Source: Halohasta litorea (GTDB taxonomy: Archaea; Halobacteriota; Halobacteria; Halobacteriales; Haloferacaceae). Taken from it: a stretch of 64,000 nucleotides of DNA. The notes beneath the pieces were generated by a model that saw only the letters and a list, made by a program, of their open reading frames with translations, ran no database searches and was not told the origin of the DNA. Below, in pieces: positions 25,248 through 32,656 of the stretch. How positions within the stretch are numbered: the first letter of the stretch is position 1; each line of letters starts with the position of its first letter. The DNA lies in the NCBI RefSeq assembly GCF_024494645.1, contig NZ_JANHDJ010000003.1, positions 186,001-250,000 of the forward strand. Direction: 5' to 3'. The translations under genes and the position numbers were made by a program.

Positions 25248-26687
25248 GGTTCGGATGTACCTCCGGTAGGTTTGAAACCTCACCGCGATCGGGCTCGGCG
25301 GCGCAGCAGTATGGGTTCGGATGTACCTCTGGTAGGTTTGAAACACCCCGGAGTTGGTGACGTAATTGACCCCTGCGGGGTTCGGATGTACCTCTGGTAG
25401 GTTTGAAACCTCACCGACGGCTCGGGGACGTACCGCGTCAGAATGGTTCGGATGTACCTCTGGTAGGTTTGAAACGCCCAAATCGAGAGCGCGCTGCCAG
25501 CTATCGACAACAGGTTCGGATGTACCTCTGGTAGGTTTGAAACAAAGCCGAACACGCCGACCGAGACCTCACGGCGTACTGGTTCGGATGTACCTCTGGT
25601 AGGTTTGAAACGGTAACTGCCAGCAGATGATTGGGTTGCGTGCTGGAGGTTCGGATGTACCTCTGGTAGGTTTGAAACATGGGCGTCGTCGAAGACTACC
25701 TCGACCTCCAGCGGGGTTCGGATGTACCTCTGGTAGGTTTGAAACGGGCTCGTGAGACCACAGGGCGTGGAACACAGACTCGGTTCGGATATACCTCTGG
25801 TAGGTTTGAAACACCGGGAAATCCCGGGTTTTACCGGCTCTGGCCGGGGTTCGGATGTACCTTTGGTAGGTTTGAAACGTCACCCTCGACGACGGACGGA
25901 TCGGCCGGGTCGAGGTTCGGATGTGCCTCTGGTAGGTACCCGTAGGAGGATTGAAACCCGCCGTAGTCAGTTTTCGACCCTATCGGACCTGTTCCGTCTG
26001 GATGTACCCATTGTCGGCTTGAAACGTCTGCATGGCTGTCGCCTGTCGGATAACCTGAGTCGGTCTGGATGTACCCGTTGTAGGTTTGAAACTTGACTCG
26101 GCGGTGGTAGGTTGAGACGCCGTATTCGTAGTCTGGATGTACCCGTTGAAGGCTTGAAACGAGGCGAATACGCTGAGTCCGTACCTCCAACAATTGGTCT
26201 GGATGTACTCGTTGTGGGCTTGAAACGTTGAGGACGCAACCGAGGACTGGCAGATTGAGAAGCGTACTGGATGTACCTGTAATGGGCTTGAAACGTGATT
26301 CGGTGTATGATCCAGCCCGTCTCGGTTTCGAGGGTCAGGATGTACTCTAGTGAGCTTGAAACAACGGCGTACCTATCGCGGAACAACTGATCAAGTCGTA
26401 TTGGATGTACCTATTGAGGGCTTGAAACCCTGCTGCCTCAACTGCTCGGAGTCCTTTGAGAGTACTGGATGTACCATAGTAGGCTTGAAACAACGCCATC
26501 TGGTGTGATGAACCCGCCCACTACGATAGCATTGGATGTACCTATAGTAGGCTTGAAACGGGGGAACCGCACCGCAGTCAGCTGGTTTCGGGATATGGAT
26601 GTACCTAGTCGGCTTGAAACAAAAATGCGCTCTACACCACTCCGAACCTGATCAGGTGGTCTGGATGTACCTGTCGTGAGTTGAAAC
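25248..26687 (+). CRISPR. CRISPR array 2: 22 repeats, 21 spacers, two repeat types
   Basis: Transcribed rightward from the 25087-25247 leader. Repeats 1-10 are 31 nt of type A (GGTTCGGATGTACC...GGTTTGAAAC); seven are identical and three differ by one base each. Repeat 11 is a 44-nt chimera. Repeats 12-22 are type B, 29-31 nt, ending CTTGAAAC, and all differ in the core and often in the first four bases, like array 1. The last unit (26658-26687) ends ...GAGTTGAAAC and is degenerate. Spacers are 32-38 nt. The type A core ACCT...AGGT is a self-complementary variant of the ACCC...GGG core. The array ends 1 nt before a possible ATG of the downstream orc/cdc6 gene. Confidence 0.97.
25914..25957 (+). 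repeat. Chimeric 44-nt junction repeat of array 2
   Basis: The unit begins as a type A repeat (GGTTCGG, then CCTCTGGTAGGT) and continues with ACCCGTAGGAGG plus ATTGAAAC, the second half of a type B-like repeat. It marks the exact boundary between the homogeneous and the hypervariable halves of the array. Its structure suggests joining of two arrays or repeats at the short GGTACC/GGT homology. Confidence 0.9.
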
Positions 26688-26706
26688 TATGACTTCTTTC
26701 GGAAGA

Positions 26707-26727
26707 TTCGGAAACTACCCACTTCCG
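26707..26727 (+). promoter_or_regulatory. Shared upstream motif, copy 1 (before orc/cdc6)
   Basis: The motif TTCGGAAACTACCCACTTCC plus one base has an inverted-repeat flavour (CGGAA...TTCCG). It ends 30 nt before the ATG at 26758. A TATA-like TTTATTTATC follows at 26728-26737, at the right distance for a leaderless transcript starting at that ATG. Confidence 0.6.
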
Positions 26728-26757
26728 TTTATTTATCAAGAGGACGTATCAGATCCC

Positions 26758-27762
26758 ATGATTACGGACGCACGGGTGCTACAGCCCGAATTTGTCCCGA
26801 ACGACGTAAAGCACAGATCGGCAGAGGTGAGCCACCTATCGGATACGCTCCGCCCGATCGTCGACGGCGACCGGGCGACCAACTCCCTACTGTATGGTCC
26901 ATCAGGAGCCGGGAAGACGTGTATCGCCCAGTTCACCATCGAACAGTTGCGAGAGAACGTCGTCGACCTGAACTACCAGTACGTGAACTGCTGGGAGGAC
27001 CACACTCGGTTCAAAACGCTCTACAGGCTGTTGGACGGCATCGAGAGTACATTCGACATCCACCGACAGTCGACGCCCAAGGACGAACTGTTGGAACGGC
27101 TGAGAGGCTACGACGGCCCACCCTACGTCGTGATCCTTGATGAAGTCGACCAGCTACAGGATAAGAGCCTGCTGTACGATCTCTACCGGATGCGCGACCT
27201 CACGATGGTTCTGATTGCCAACCGAGAGGAAGACGTGTTCAGTACGCTCGATGACCGGCTGAACAGCCGTCTTGAGTCGTGTGCGCGTATCAGATTCGGG
27301 CAATACGATATTCGAGAGTTAGTCACGATCCTCGAAGATCGCGCTCGATGGGGACTTGAGCCGGATGCAATCGACACTCAGGAATTAGAGACGATTGCCG
27401 ACTATGCAGCCGGGGATGCACGGGTGGCTATCGGGATTTTCCGAAACGCCGCACGGGTTGCTCGACGCAACGGTGATGATCGGATCACGGTCGACGTGAT
27501 TGACGGGGTAGTTTCGGAAGCGAAATCGGAAATCCGTCAAAAGACGACAGACAAGCTCACTGACCACCAACAGGCTCTCTACGATATCATCAAAGAAGCC
27601 GGAGAGATCAGCGCGGGCAACCTCTACGACTCTTACTGTAAGGCGGTTAAAAACCCGAAAACCCGTCGAACAATGCGGAACCACCTCTCGAAACTGGAAC
27701 AGTACAACCTCATTTTCGCCACCGGGAAGACGAAAGCACGTAGCTACCAACCCTATTCGTAG
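26758..27762 (+). CDS. Orc1/Cdc6-family AAA+ ATPase
   Basis: The protein has 334 residues from the ATG at 26758, or 357 from an in-frame ATG at 26689 that abuts the last CRISPR repeat. The inner start is favoured by an upstream TATA-like element and shared motif, and because [14 protein letters not shown] resembles family N-termini. Walker A is YGPSGAGKT and Walker B is [10 protein letters not shown]; sensor regions and a C-terminal winged helix ([20 protein letters not shown]...) follow. Orc1/Cdc6 proteins bind origins and load MCM. Accessory copies like this one are common on plasmids and integrated elements. No clear origin repeats are visible beside it, so a replication role here is unproven. 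Confidence 0.9.
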   Translation: MITDARVLQPEFVPNDVKHRSAEVSHLSDTLRPIVDGDRATNSLLYGPSGAGKTCIAQFTIEQLRENVVDLNYQYVNCWEDHTRFKTLYRLLDGIESTFDIHRQSTPKDELLERLRGYDGPPYVVILDEVDQLQDKSLLYDLYRMRDLTMVLIANREEDVFSTLDDRLNSRLESCARIRFGQYDIRELVTILEDRARWGLEPDAIDTQELETIADYAAGDARVAIGIFRNAARVARRNGDDRITVDVIDGVVSEAKSEIRQKTTDKLTDHQQALYDIIKEAGEISAGNLYDSYCKAVKNPKTRRTMRNHLSKLEQYNLIFATGKTKARSYQPYS

Positions 27763-27764
27763 AT

Positions 27765-27784
27765 AAGCCGGATTTCGCTGGCTT
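27765..27784 (+). terminator. Small hairpin after orc/cdc6
   Basis: AAGCC and GGCTT pair across a 10-nt loop immediately after the stop codon and before the convergent small gene. It may terminate or insulate transcripts. There is no strong T-run, so the call is tentative. Confidence 0.3.
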
Positions 27785-27792
27785 GTATCTGA

Positions 27793-28035
27793 TCAGTAGA
27801 ACCGATATTCATTCGATACACTGTCGCTGTCATGCCTAATCACATCGTACTCTAAACCTTCAAATTCCAAGACACCGAATGTGAGTCTCATTCCTAAAAG
27901 AGAACTATCGTCGACATTTGCCCTTTCGGCTATTCTACCCGCCCGAACGCGTTTCTCACCTTCCTTCATCAAGTCGTTACAGGCTTGTTCGACCTTCTGG
28001 ATGTATTCCTTTTCCACCATACCATATATGTCCAT
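27793..28035 (-). CDS. Small 80-residue protein, HTH-like, function unknown
   Basis: The 80 residues contain a plausible helix-turn-helix (RAGRIAERANVDDSSLLGMRL) followed by a strand-rich end (FEGLEYDVIRHDS...YRFY) that could be a wing. Two possible starts exist, at 28035 and at the methionine six codons in. It is convergent with orc/cdc6. Base composition is AT-rich like the rest of this stretch. I do not recognise the family; small HTH proteins of this type often accompany mobile elements. Confidence 0.6.
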   Translation of the reverse strand: MDIYGMVEKEYIQKVEQACNDLMKEGEKRVRAGRIAERANVDDSSLLGMRLTFGVLEFEGLEYDVIRHDSDSVSNEYRFY

Positions 28036-28097
28036 ATATCAATAGTAAATACTATCGGTGAATATAATGGGACTCTACTATACCTTTCCGGCCTGAT

Positions 28098-28117
28098 TTC
28101 GGAAACTACACTCCGAA
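28098..28117 (+). promoter_or_regulatory. Shared upstream motif, copy 2 (before exonuclease-like gene)
   Basis: TTCGGAAACTACACTCCGAA is a perfect 6-bp inverted repeat (TTCGGA/TCCGAA) with an 8-nt centre. It ends 30 nt before the ATG at 28148, the same spacing as copy 1. A weak TATA-like TTCATATC follows at about 28119-28126. Confidence 0.6.
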
Positions 28118-28147
28118 CTTCATATCGGTTCCGTCGAACCAGCATCT

Positions 28148-28792
28148 ATGGGTGATTTAGACCCAATCGCGTTCGACATCGAAACCAGCGGCTTCGGAAA
28201 CGAATCGGTACTCACTGTAGCAGGGTTCGCCTCTACACTCGGTGAGGTCGTTATCCTGAACACAGCTGGTCGACAGGCGAACAGCACTCAGTTAGAACAG
28301 GCTCTTGCCGAGTATTCTGACTACGGCGTCGACGTAATCGTCACAGACGATGAGGCAGGGCTACTCTCTGCCGTCGAACAGGTGGCTACCGACCGACTGA
28401 ACAAAGATCGCCACTATCTGACGGCCTACAACGGTGAGACGTGGAAAGGCGGGTTCGATCTGCCGTACCTTCGGACGGCGTGCATCTCTCATGACGTTGC
28501 GTGGCCGTTTCCGAATATGGCCTACGCCGACGTGTTCGAGTTCGTCGATCGGTTCGACACCCACGACGAGAAAGGACTGGTCGGCGTCTACGACGAGTTG
28601 ATCGGGAAGGCGAACTGTGACCCCTTCGACGACAGTAAAGAGGCCGTCGACGCCTTTGAGAGCGGTAAGTGGGAGCCGCTATTGTTGCACAACCTTGCTG
28701 ACATCCAACGAACGCTTGAGCTGGCGATGCTCGGCGAGCGGTACGTCCCTCGGTCGGATTTCAAAATGAAGAATCTCTCGCCGCCAAACTAA
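28148..28792 (+). CDS. DEDD (DnaQ/PolB-type) 3'-5' exonuclease-like protein
   Basis: A 214-residue RNase H-fold protein. It starts with IAFDIETSGF (the DxE motif of DEDD exonucleases). Later it has YNGETWKGGFDLPYLRT (second acidic motif), YADVFEFV, and HNLADIQRTLELA (third motif region with a final aspartate). This is the arrangement of the predicted PolB-like exonuclease family found in archaea and viruses. It lacks polymerase domains. The context beside an Orc1/Cdc6 and a CRISPR locus suggests a mobile replicon or defence-linked nuclease, but substrate and role are not shown. Its stop overlaps by 4 nt the convergent repressor-like gene. Confidence 0.78.
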   Translation: MGDLDPIAFDIETSGFGNESVLTVAGFASTLGEVVILNTAGRQANSTQLEQALAEYSDYGVDVIVTDDEAGLLSAVEQVATDRLNKDRHYLTAYNGETWKGGFDLPYLRTACISHDVAWPFPNMAYADVFEFVDRFDTHDEKGLVGVYDELIGKANCDPFDDSKEAVDAFESGKWEPLLLHNLADIQRTLELAMLGERYVPRSDFKMKNLSPPN

Positions 28793-29304
28793 CGGTCAAA
28801 CGGATTGTCATCTGGCTTACTTGTTGATACTTTCAGGTCGACTGAAAACTCTGAACCTTTTTCGACATCCTTGTTTTCTATTATTTCATCTGCGAAATCT
28901 TCAATGTTTTCTGGTTTTCCAGACCAATCTAAGAATTCATCCTTCTTTTCTTGAAAATTCTTTCGTACAGATACTAGTTCATCGTGGATTTGCCTGACTC
29001 CATTGATTCGCATCCTATAGACGATAATCATACCAAGTGGTGAAAGTGCCCAAACACGACGAATGGTACCATCACGATCTTCCTGAGTAGGATATATCAA
29101 ATCCAGATTCAATGCCTCATCTCTTCGATCATTGATATAGCCTCTGCTGATATCCAGTGCATCATCTATTTCTTCAAATCGGTAGCCAAACCCATCAAGA
29201 AATGCCAATAGCTCGACTGCTCCTTTTTCTTTGATAAACTCGGAAATTCCCTCGTAATCGACATTATCCCAATCAACAGGAGAGTCGGTTATATTGCCGT
29301 CCAT
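28789..29304 (-). CDS. Winged-helix repressor-like protein (PhiH1-repressor-like)
   Basis: A 171-residue protein. Residues about 17-90 form a winged helix: ISEFIKEKGAVELLAFLDG, then FEEIDDALDISRGYINDRRDEALNLDLIYP, then a beta-wing (GTIRRVWALSPLGM). A helical, possibly dimerising, C-terminal part follows. The layout resembles haloviral PhiH1-type repressors and related archaeal regulators. The gene is markedly AT-rich compared with the chromosome. Two copies of a semi-palindrome lie upstream of it (29361 and 29469), which are plausible operators for itself and for the divergent transposase-like gene. Confidence 0.75.
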   Translation of the reverse strand: MDGNITDSPVDWDNVDYEGISEFIKEKGAVELLAFLDGFGYRFEEIDDALDISRGYINDRRDEALNLDLIYPTQEDRDGTIRRVWALSPLGMIIVYRMRINGVRQIHDELVSVRKNFQEKKDEFLDWSGKPENIEDFADEIIENKDVEKGSEFSVDLKVSTSKPDDNPFDR

Positions 29305-29360
29305 TAAGACACCATCTGCGGGGCTACCTATTCATTATGTATACTAGTTCAATTTGTACT

Positions 29361-29379
29361 TAGATACAAAATGAATCTA
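29361..29379. promoter_or_regulatory. Semi-palindromic operator candidate, copy 1
   Basis: TAGATACAAAATGAATCTA is a near-perfect inverted repeat. It lies 57 nt upstream of the repressor-like gene start. A related half-site (TTCAATTTGTAC) sits just to its left at about 29348-29359. Confidence 0.6.
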
Positions 29380-29445
29380 TATTCTGATTGAACTGCTGTA
29401 TTGATTTTCTGCTTATAACCTTCTGGGCAGTATATTGATTCGGAA

Positions 29446-29466
29446 TTCGGAAATCACACCCTCGAA
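29446..29466 (+). promoter_or_regulatory. Shared upstream motif, copy 3 (before transposase-like gene)
   Basis: TTCGGAAATCACACCCTCGA plus one base resembles the copies at 26707 and 28098. It ends 33 nt before an ATG at 29500. It is the weakest copy, with an imperfect inverted repeat (TTCG/CGAA). Confidence 0.5.
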
Positions 29467-29468
29467 AA

Positions 29469-29487
29469 TAGATACAATTTGAATCTA
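29469..29487. promoter_or_regulatory. Semi-palindromic operator candidate, copy 2
   Basis: TAGATACAATTTGAATCTA differs from copy 1 only in its centre (ATT for AAA-type bases). It occupies the position where a TATA box would lie for a leaderless transcript starting at 29500. Binding here would therefore repress the transposase-like gene. Confidence 0.6.
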
Positions 29488-29499
29488 CAGAAACATACG

Positions 29500-29571
29500 A
29501 TGAGTACGGTTTGCCTGTCTACAAGAGCGGGTGAGAAATTATGCAAATGGGGGAATCAGAGTGCAGACTGA
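29500..29571 (+). other. 23-codon ORF, possible displaced N-terminus of the transposase-like gene
   Basis: An ATG at 29500 at leaderless distance from the shared motif encodes 23 residues (MSTVCLSTRAGEKLCKWG and five more) before TGA. If one base were removed near 29569 the frame would continue as ...SADDSPAVAQAI into the 29531-31291 protein. This may be a frameshift, a programmed frameshift site, or a short leader ORF. Confidence 0.4.
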
Positions 29572-31291
29572 TTCTCCCGCAGTGGCTCAAGCGATAGTCA
29601 TTCATGCAGAAACCCTCTGTGAGCGCGAGTCTAATCTATGGGATGTAATTGACCGGCTCAGTATTCCGGTCGATGACTTGACTGACAACCGCAACCAAAA
29701 CAAGGTCACGTTCGGGACTGAGCCACTTGTTCGGGCGTTTCTCTATCAGCAGGCGAAAGGAATGTCACAAAACGAACTCGCCCATCGGCTCCACACACGA
29801 CCGTCACTGATCAAAGCCTGCGGATTCGATATTCGGAAACGCGAACACGCACCCCAACAAGGAACGATCAACCATACGTGGCGACAGTTCAGTGAGGCTA
29901 CCCAGAATATCATCGAAGCAGCTGCAAAGGGGATCGCACAGGTCGCTGTTGAGAACGACGTGATAGCCGAATCGCTCGTGGCTACCGACCCCTCGAAAGA
30001 CGACGACACTGACCAAACGGAGCAGGAAGCACACAGACAGAAAACGACTAAGACTATCAAGCTCGCTCGACAGCACGCCTTTCCAGAGTTCAAGAGCGGG
30101 CGGGCCGTCAACAAAACCTACGAGGACGAAGAAATCCTCGAAATGTTCACACGCGCCTGCGCTCACCGTGGCAGTGCCAAATCCGAAGGTGACTACGGCT
30201 GGTTGACCGACGACGATCAGACTGCCCACGGCTCGACGATCCTGCGTGTGATTAAGCAGTTTGCTACCCCCAGCGACGAGGACGCCCAGCTGACGATTGA
30301 TGACCTCCTCAAGAACGACAATATGCCGGAGGTTGATGCTATCAGAGACGAACTGATGGGGTCATTCGATGGTGCCGTCGACAATATCATCTCGTCTATC
30401 CGGGGAGCGGGGCCGTTCAGCGACCGCAAAAAGACCGCTGCAATCGACATCACTCCCGAAGAAGTGTTCATGTCGCCGTGGAAAAACAAGACCGAGGAAA
30501 TCACTCGCCCCGATTTTCCCCGGATGGTCAGCGGCTACAAGAAAGATAACGACTACAAACGGGGATACAAGTACGCCACGATCACGCTGGCTGGTGATTT
30601 AGCACCGATCATTCTGGGTGTCGAACCCGTCAAAGAGAACTCGAAATGGGAAGACGACGACGCACCATCCTACTCGAAAGCCGACATCGTAGCCCGATTG
30701 TTAGCCAAAGCCGAGCGGTTCGTCGATCTTGATGAAGTGTACTTGGATCGCGGATTCCACAGCAAGGGCGTCTACGCCTCTATCGAGAACCGAGACATCA
30801 TCTACACCGCTCCGGTTCCGAAGTACGAGGACGATCTGGATACAATCAAGGACATCAAAGAGCATCCTGACGCCGATGCAGCTGTCAAACACAACGTTCC
30901 AGTCGGATACGACGGTGAGCTACACCACACCGCTGAATATCTCTACGTTCCGAGTACAAGCGATGATGCAGATGGGAAGTATGCCGTCTTCACGACGAAT
31001 CGGGATGAGGTTGGGACCGATGAGATCGCGCCGATCAGCGATAGCTACAGTCGACGGTGGGACATCGAAAACCAGTACAAGTCTATCGAAGAGTTCCTGC
31101 CGAAAACGTCGTCGACAGACTACCGCGTTCGATTCACGAATTTCGTGTTGGCTGCACTGCTCTACAACCTGTGGCGGCTAACCGACTATCTGATCAAGGT
31201 AGCACGGGAGCAACCGATTCGATCACCACCGGTAGTGGGCGTTAAGACGTTCGTGAGAGCTATCGGCGACTTCCTCAGAGAGATAGATTAA
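29531..31291 (+). CDS. Large DDE transposase-like protein (IS4-type fold)
   Basis: From GTG 29531 this gives 586 residues; the true N-terminus is uncertain (see the ORF at 29500). The N-terminal half has an HTH-like region (GMSQNELAHRL) and acidic stretches. The catalytic half shows an aspartate in AAIDITPE, a second in VYLDRGFHSKGVY, and the C-terminal glutamate motif RRWDIENQYKSIEEFLP, matching the DDE/YREK pattern of IS4-superfamily transposases. No terminal inverted repeats or target-site duplication were found around it, so it may be a domesticated or decayed copy, or a non-IS relative. Coding composition is AT-richer than the core chromosome. Confidence 0.8.
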   Translation: MRNYANGGIRVQTDSPAVAQAIVIHAETLCERESNLWDVIDRLSIPVDDLTDNRNQNKVTFGTEPLVRAFLYQQAKGMSQNELAHRLHTRPSLIKACGFDIRKREHAPQQGTINHTWRQFSEATQNIIEAAAKGIAQVAVENDVIAESLVATDPSKDDDTDQTEQEAHRQKTTKTIKLARQHAFPEFKSGRAVNKTYEDEEILEMFTRACAHRGSAKSEGDYGWLTDDDQTAHGSTILRVIKQFATPSDEDAQLTIDDLLKNDNMPEVDAIRDELMGSFDGAVDNIISSIRGAGPFSDRKKTAAIDITPEEVFMSPWKNKTEEITRPDFPRMVSGYKKDNDYKRGYKYATITLAGDLAPIILGVEPVKENSKWEDDDAPSYSKADIVARLLAKAERFVDLDEVYLDRGFHSKGVYASIENRDIIYTAPVPKYEDDLDTIKDIKEHPDADAAVKHNVPVGYDGELHHTAEYLYVPSTSDDADGKYAVFTTNRDEVGTDEIAPISDSYSRRWDIENQYKSIEEFLPKTSSTDYRVRFTNFVLAALLYNLWRLTDYLIKVAREQPIRSPPVVGVKTFVRAIGDFLREID

Positions 31292-31572
31292 CATGGACTC
31301 GCTTCTTCGGGTTCTCCTAACTGGTAGTCGCAACACTGTGCAGTAATCCGATTTTTCGGCCTCATTTGTCGGTCAGCTAACCCGACTCCGAGCAGATCCC
31401 TGACTTTTCTTGCGGCTACTTATTTTCACACAACCAAGTGTATGTTAGATCCAGATACTACCGCCAACTCGTTGGTAGCACCCCCTATCTGCCGATTATG
31501 TGAACGTATGCGCTCGGGGCGACTGTGCGGGAGACGAAACCGGTATCCCCACCCATCAGCAACCCACTGGTA

Positions 31573-32538
31573 ATGGAGTGCGACAAGTGCGACAAGGAGG
31601 CGGTGATGCACGCATCGTATTCGGGGGCCCACCTCTGTGGGACCCATCTCTGCCTCTCGGTCGACAAACGCGTCCGTCGCCGGATTCGGGAGGACGCGCT
31701 GCTCTCGGCAGAGAGCACCCCCGAGGACCCTGAAAAGTGGGTTATCGGGCTCTCGGGCGGCAAGGACAGCGTCGTGTTGACTCACATCCTGGACGAAACG
31801 TTCGGACAGGACCCGCGGGTCGAGATGATGGCCCTGACTATTCACGAGGGGATCGAAGGCTACCGCGACGAGAGCGTCGAGGCCTGTGTCGAGCTCGCCG
31901 AGGATATCGACATGCGCCACGAGATGGTCACTTACGAGGAGGAGTTCGACGTGCGGATGGACGACGTCGTCGAGGACGACCCCGAAAACATGGCCGCCTG
32001 CGCCTACTGCGGCGTGTTCCGCCGGGACCTTCTCGAACAGTACGCCGACGAGTTCGGTGCGGACAAACTGCTGACGGGCCACAACCTCGACGACGAGGCC
32101 CAGACCGCGCTGATGAACATCCTGGAGGGTGACGTGAAACAGATCGCCAAACATTTCGACGCCAGCCTCGGCAGTTTCGAGGACCGAAACGAGGGAACGG
32201 ACTTCATTCCGCGGGCCAAACCCCTCCGGGACATCCCCGAAAAGGAGGTCGCGCTGTATGCCCATATCAAGGACTTGCCTGCCCACATCACCGAGTGTCC
32301 CCATTCCAGCGAGGCCTACCGCGGCGAGATCCAGAAGTTGTTGTGGGATCTCGAAGAAAATCACCCCGGCACTCGCCACTCGATCATGTCCGGCTACGAG
32401 GAACTCGCAGAACTGACCGCCGACCGCTACCGCGGCGACGAGGGCGCGGACCTCAACGAGTGCGAGCAGTGCGGCTCGAAAACCGGGAGCCGCGTCTGCC
32501 GGAAGTGTCGACTGATCGAATCAATCAACGCGGTATAA
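31573..32538 (+). CDS. ncsA: NcsA-type tRNA 2-thiolation protein (TtuA/Ncs6, TIGR00269 family)
   Basis: A 321-residue PP-loop ATPase. It is framed by zinc fingers (MECDKCDKEA...HLCGTHLC and a C-terminal CEQCGSKTGSRVCRKC), with the ATP pyrophosphatase loop GLSGGKDSV and the central ACAYCGVFRR cysteine pair. This is the TtuA/Ncs6 layout for thiolating U34 or U54 of tRNA, using a ubiquitin-like sulfur carrier (SAMP) in haloarchaea. The ATG at 31573 is preferred to in-frame upstream codons because the zinc finger starts the protein. It marks the return to core chromosomal composition after the island; the 281 nt before it hold nothing recognisable. Confidence 0.93.
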   Translation: MECDKCDKEAVMHASYSGAHLCGTHLCLSVDKRVRRRIREDALLSAESTPEDPEKWVIGLSGGKDSVVLTHILDETFGQDPRVEMMALTIHEGIEGYRDESVEACVELAEDIDMRHEMVTYEEEFDVRMDDVVEDDPENMAACAYCGVFRRDLLEQYADEFGADKLLTGHNLDDEAQTALMNILEGDVKQIAKHFDASLGSFEDRNEGTDFIPRAKPLRDIPEKEVALYAHIKDLPAHITECPHSSEAYRGEIQKLLWDLEENHPGTRHSIMSGYEELAELTADRYRGDEGADLNECEQCGSKTGSRVCRKCRLIESINAV

Positions 32539-32656
32539 GAGTCGAGCAGGGCGACACAACCGATGGTTCGGCCACTGTAACCGCTGTTTGAGCCAGCCGT
32601 GCTTTTATACTCTCGCCGCCGGACCAGTCAGTAGGGTCACCGGACCCGGATACATC

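Noticed and set aside
25200-26386. Frames with repeated FQTYQRYIRT or MYLW-type peptides in array 2
   Set aside because: Same artefact of a repeat period divisible by three; no start signals and no family resemblance.
26688-28147. Replication origin next to orc/cdc6
   Set aside because: No repeated origin-recognition boxes or long AT-rich unwinding element were seen beside the gene; only the shared promoter-like motif occurs.
29300-31440. Complete insertion sequence around the transposase-like gene
   Set aside because: I could not find terminal inverted repeats or a target-site duplication on either side, so only the coding region is reported.
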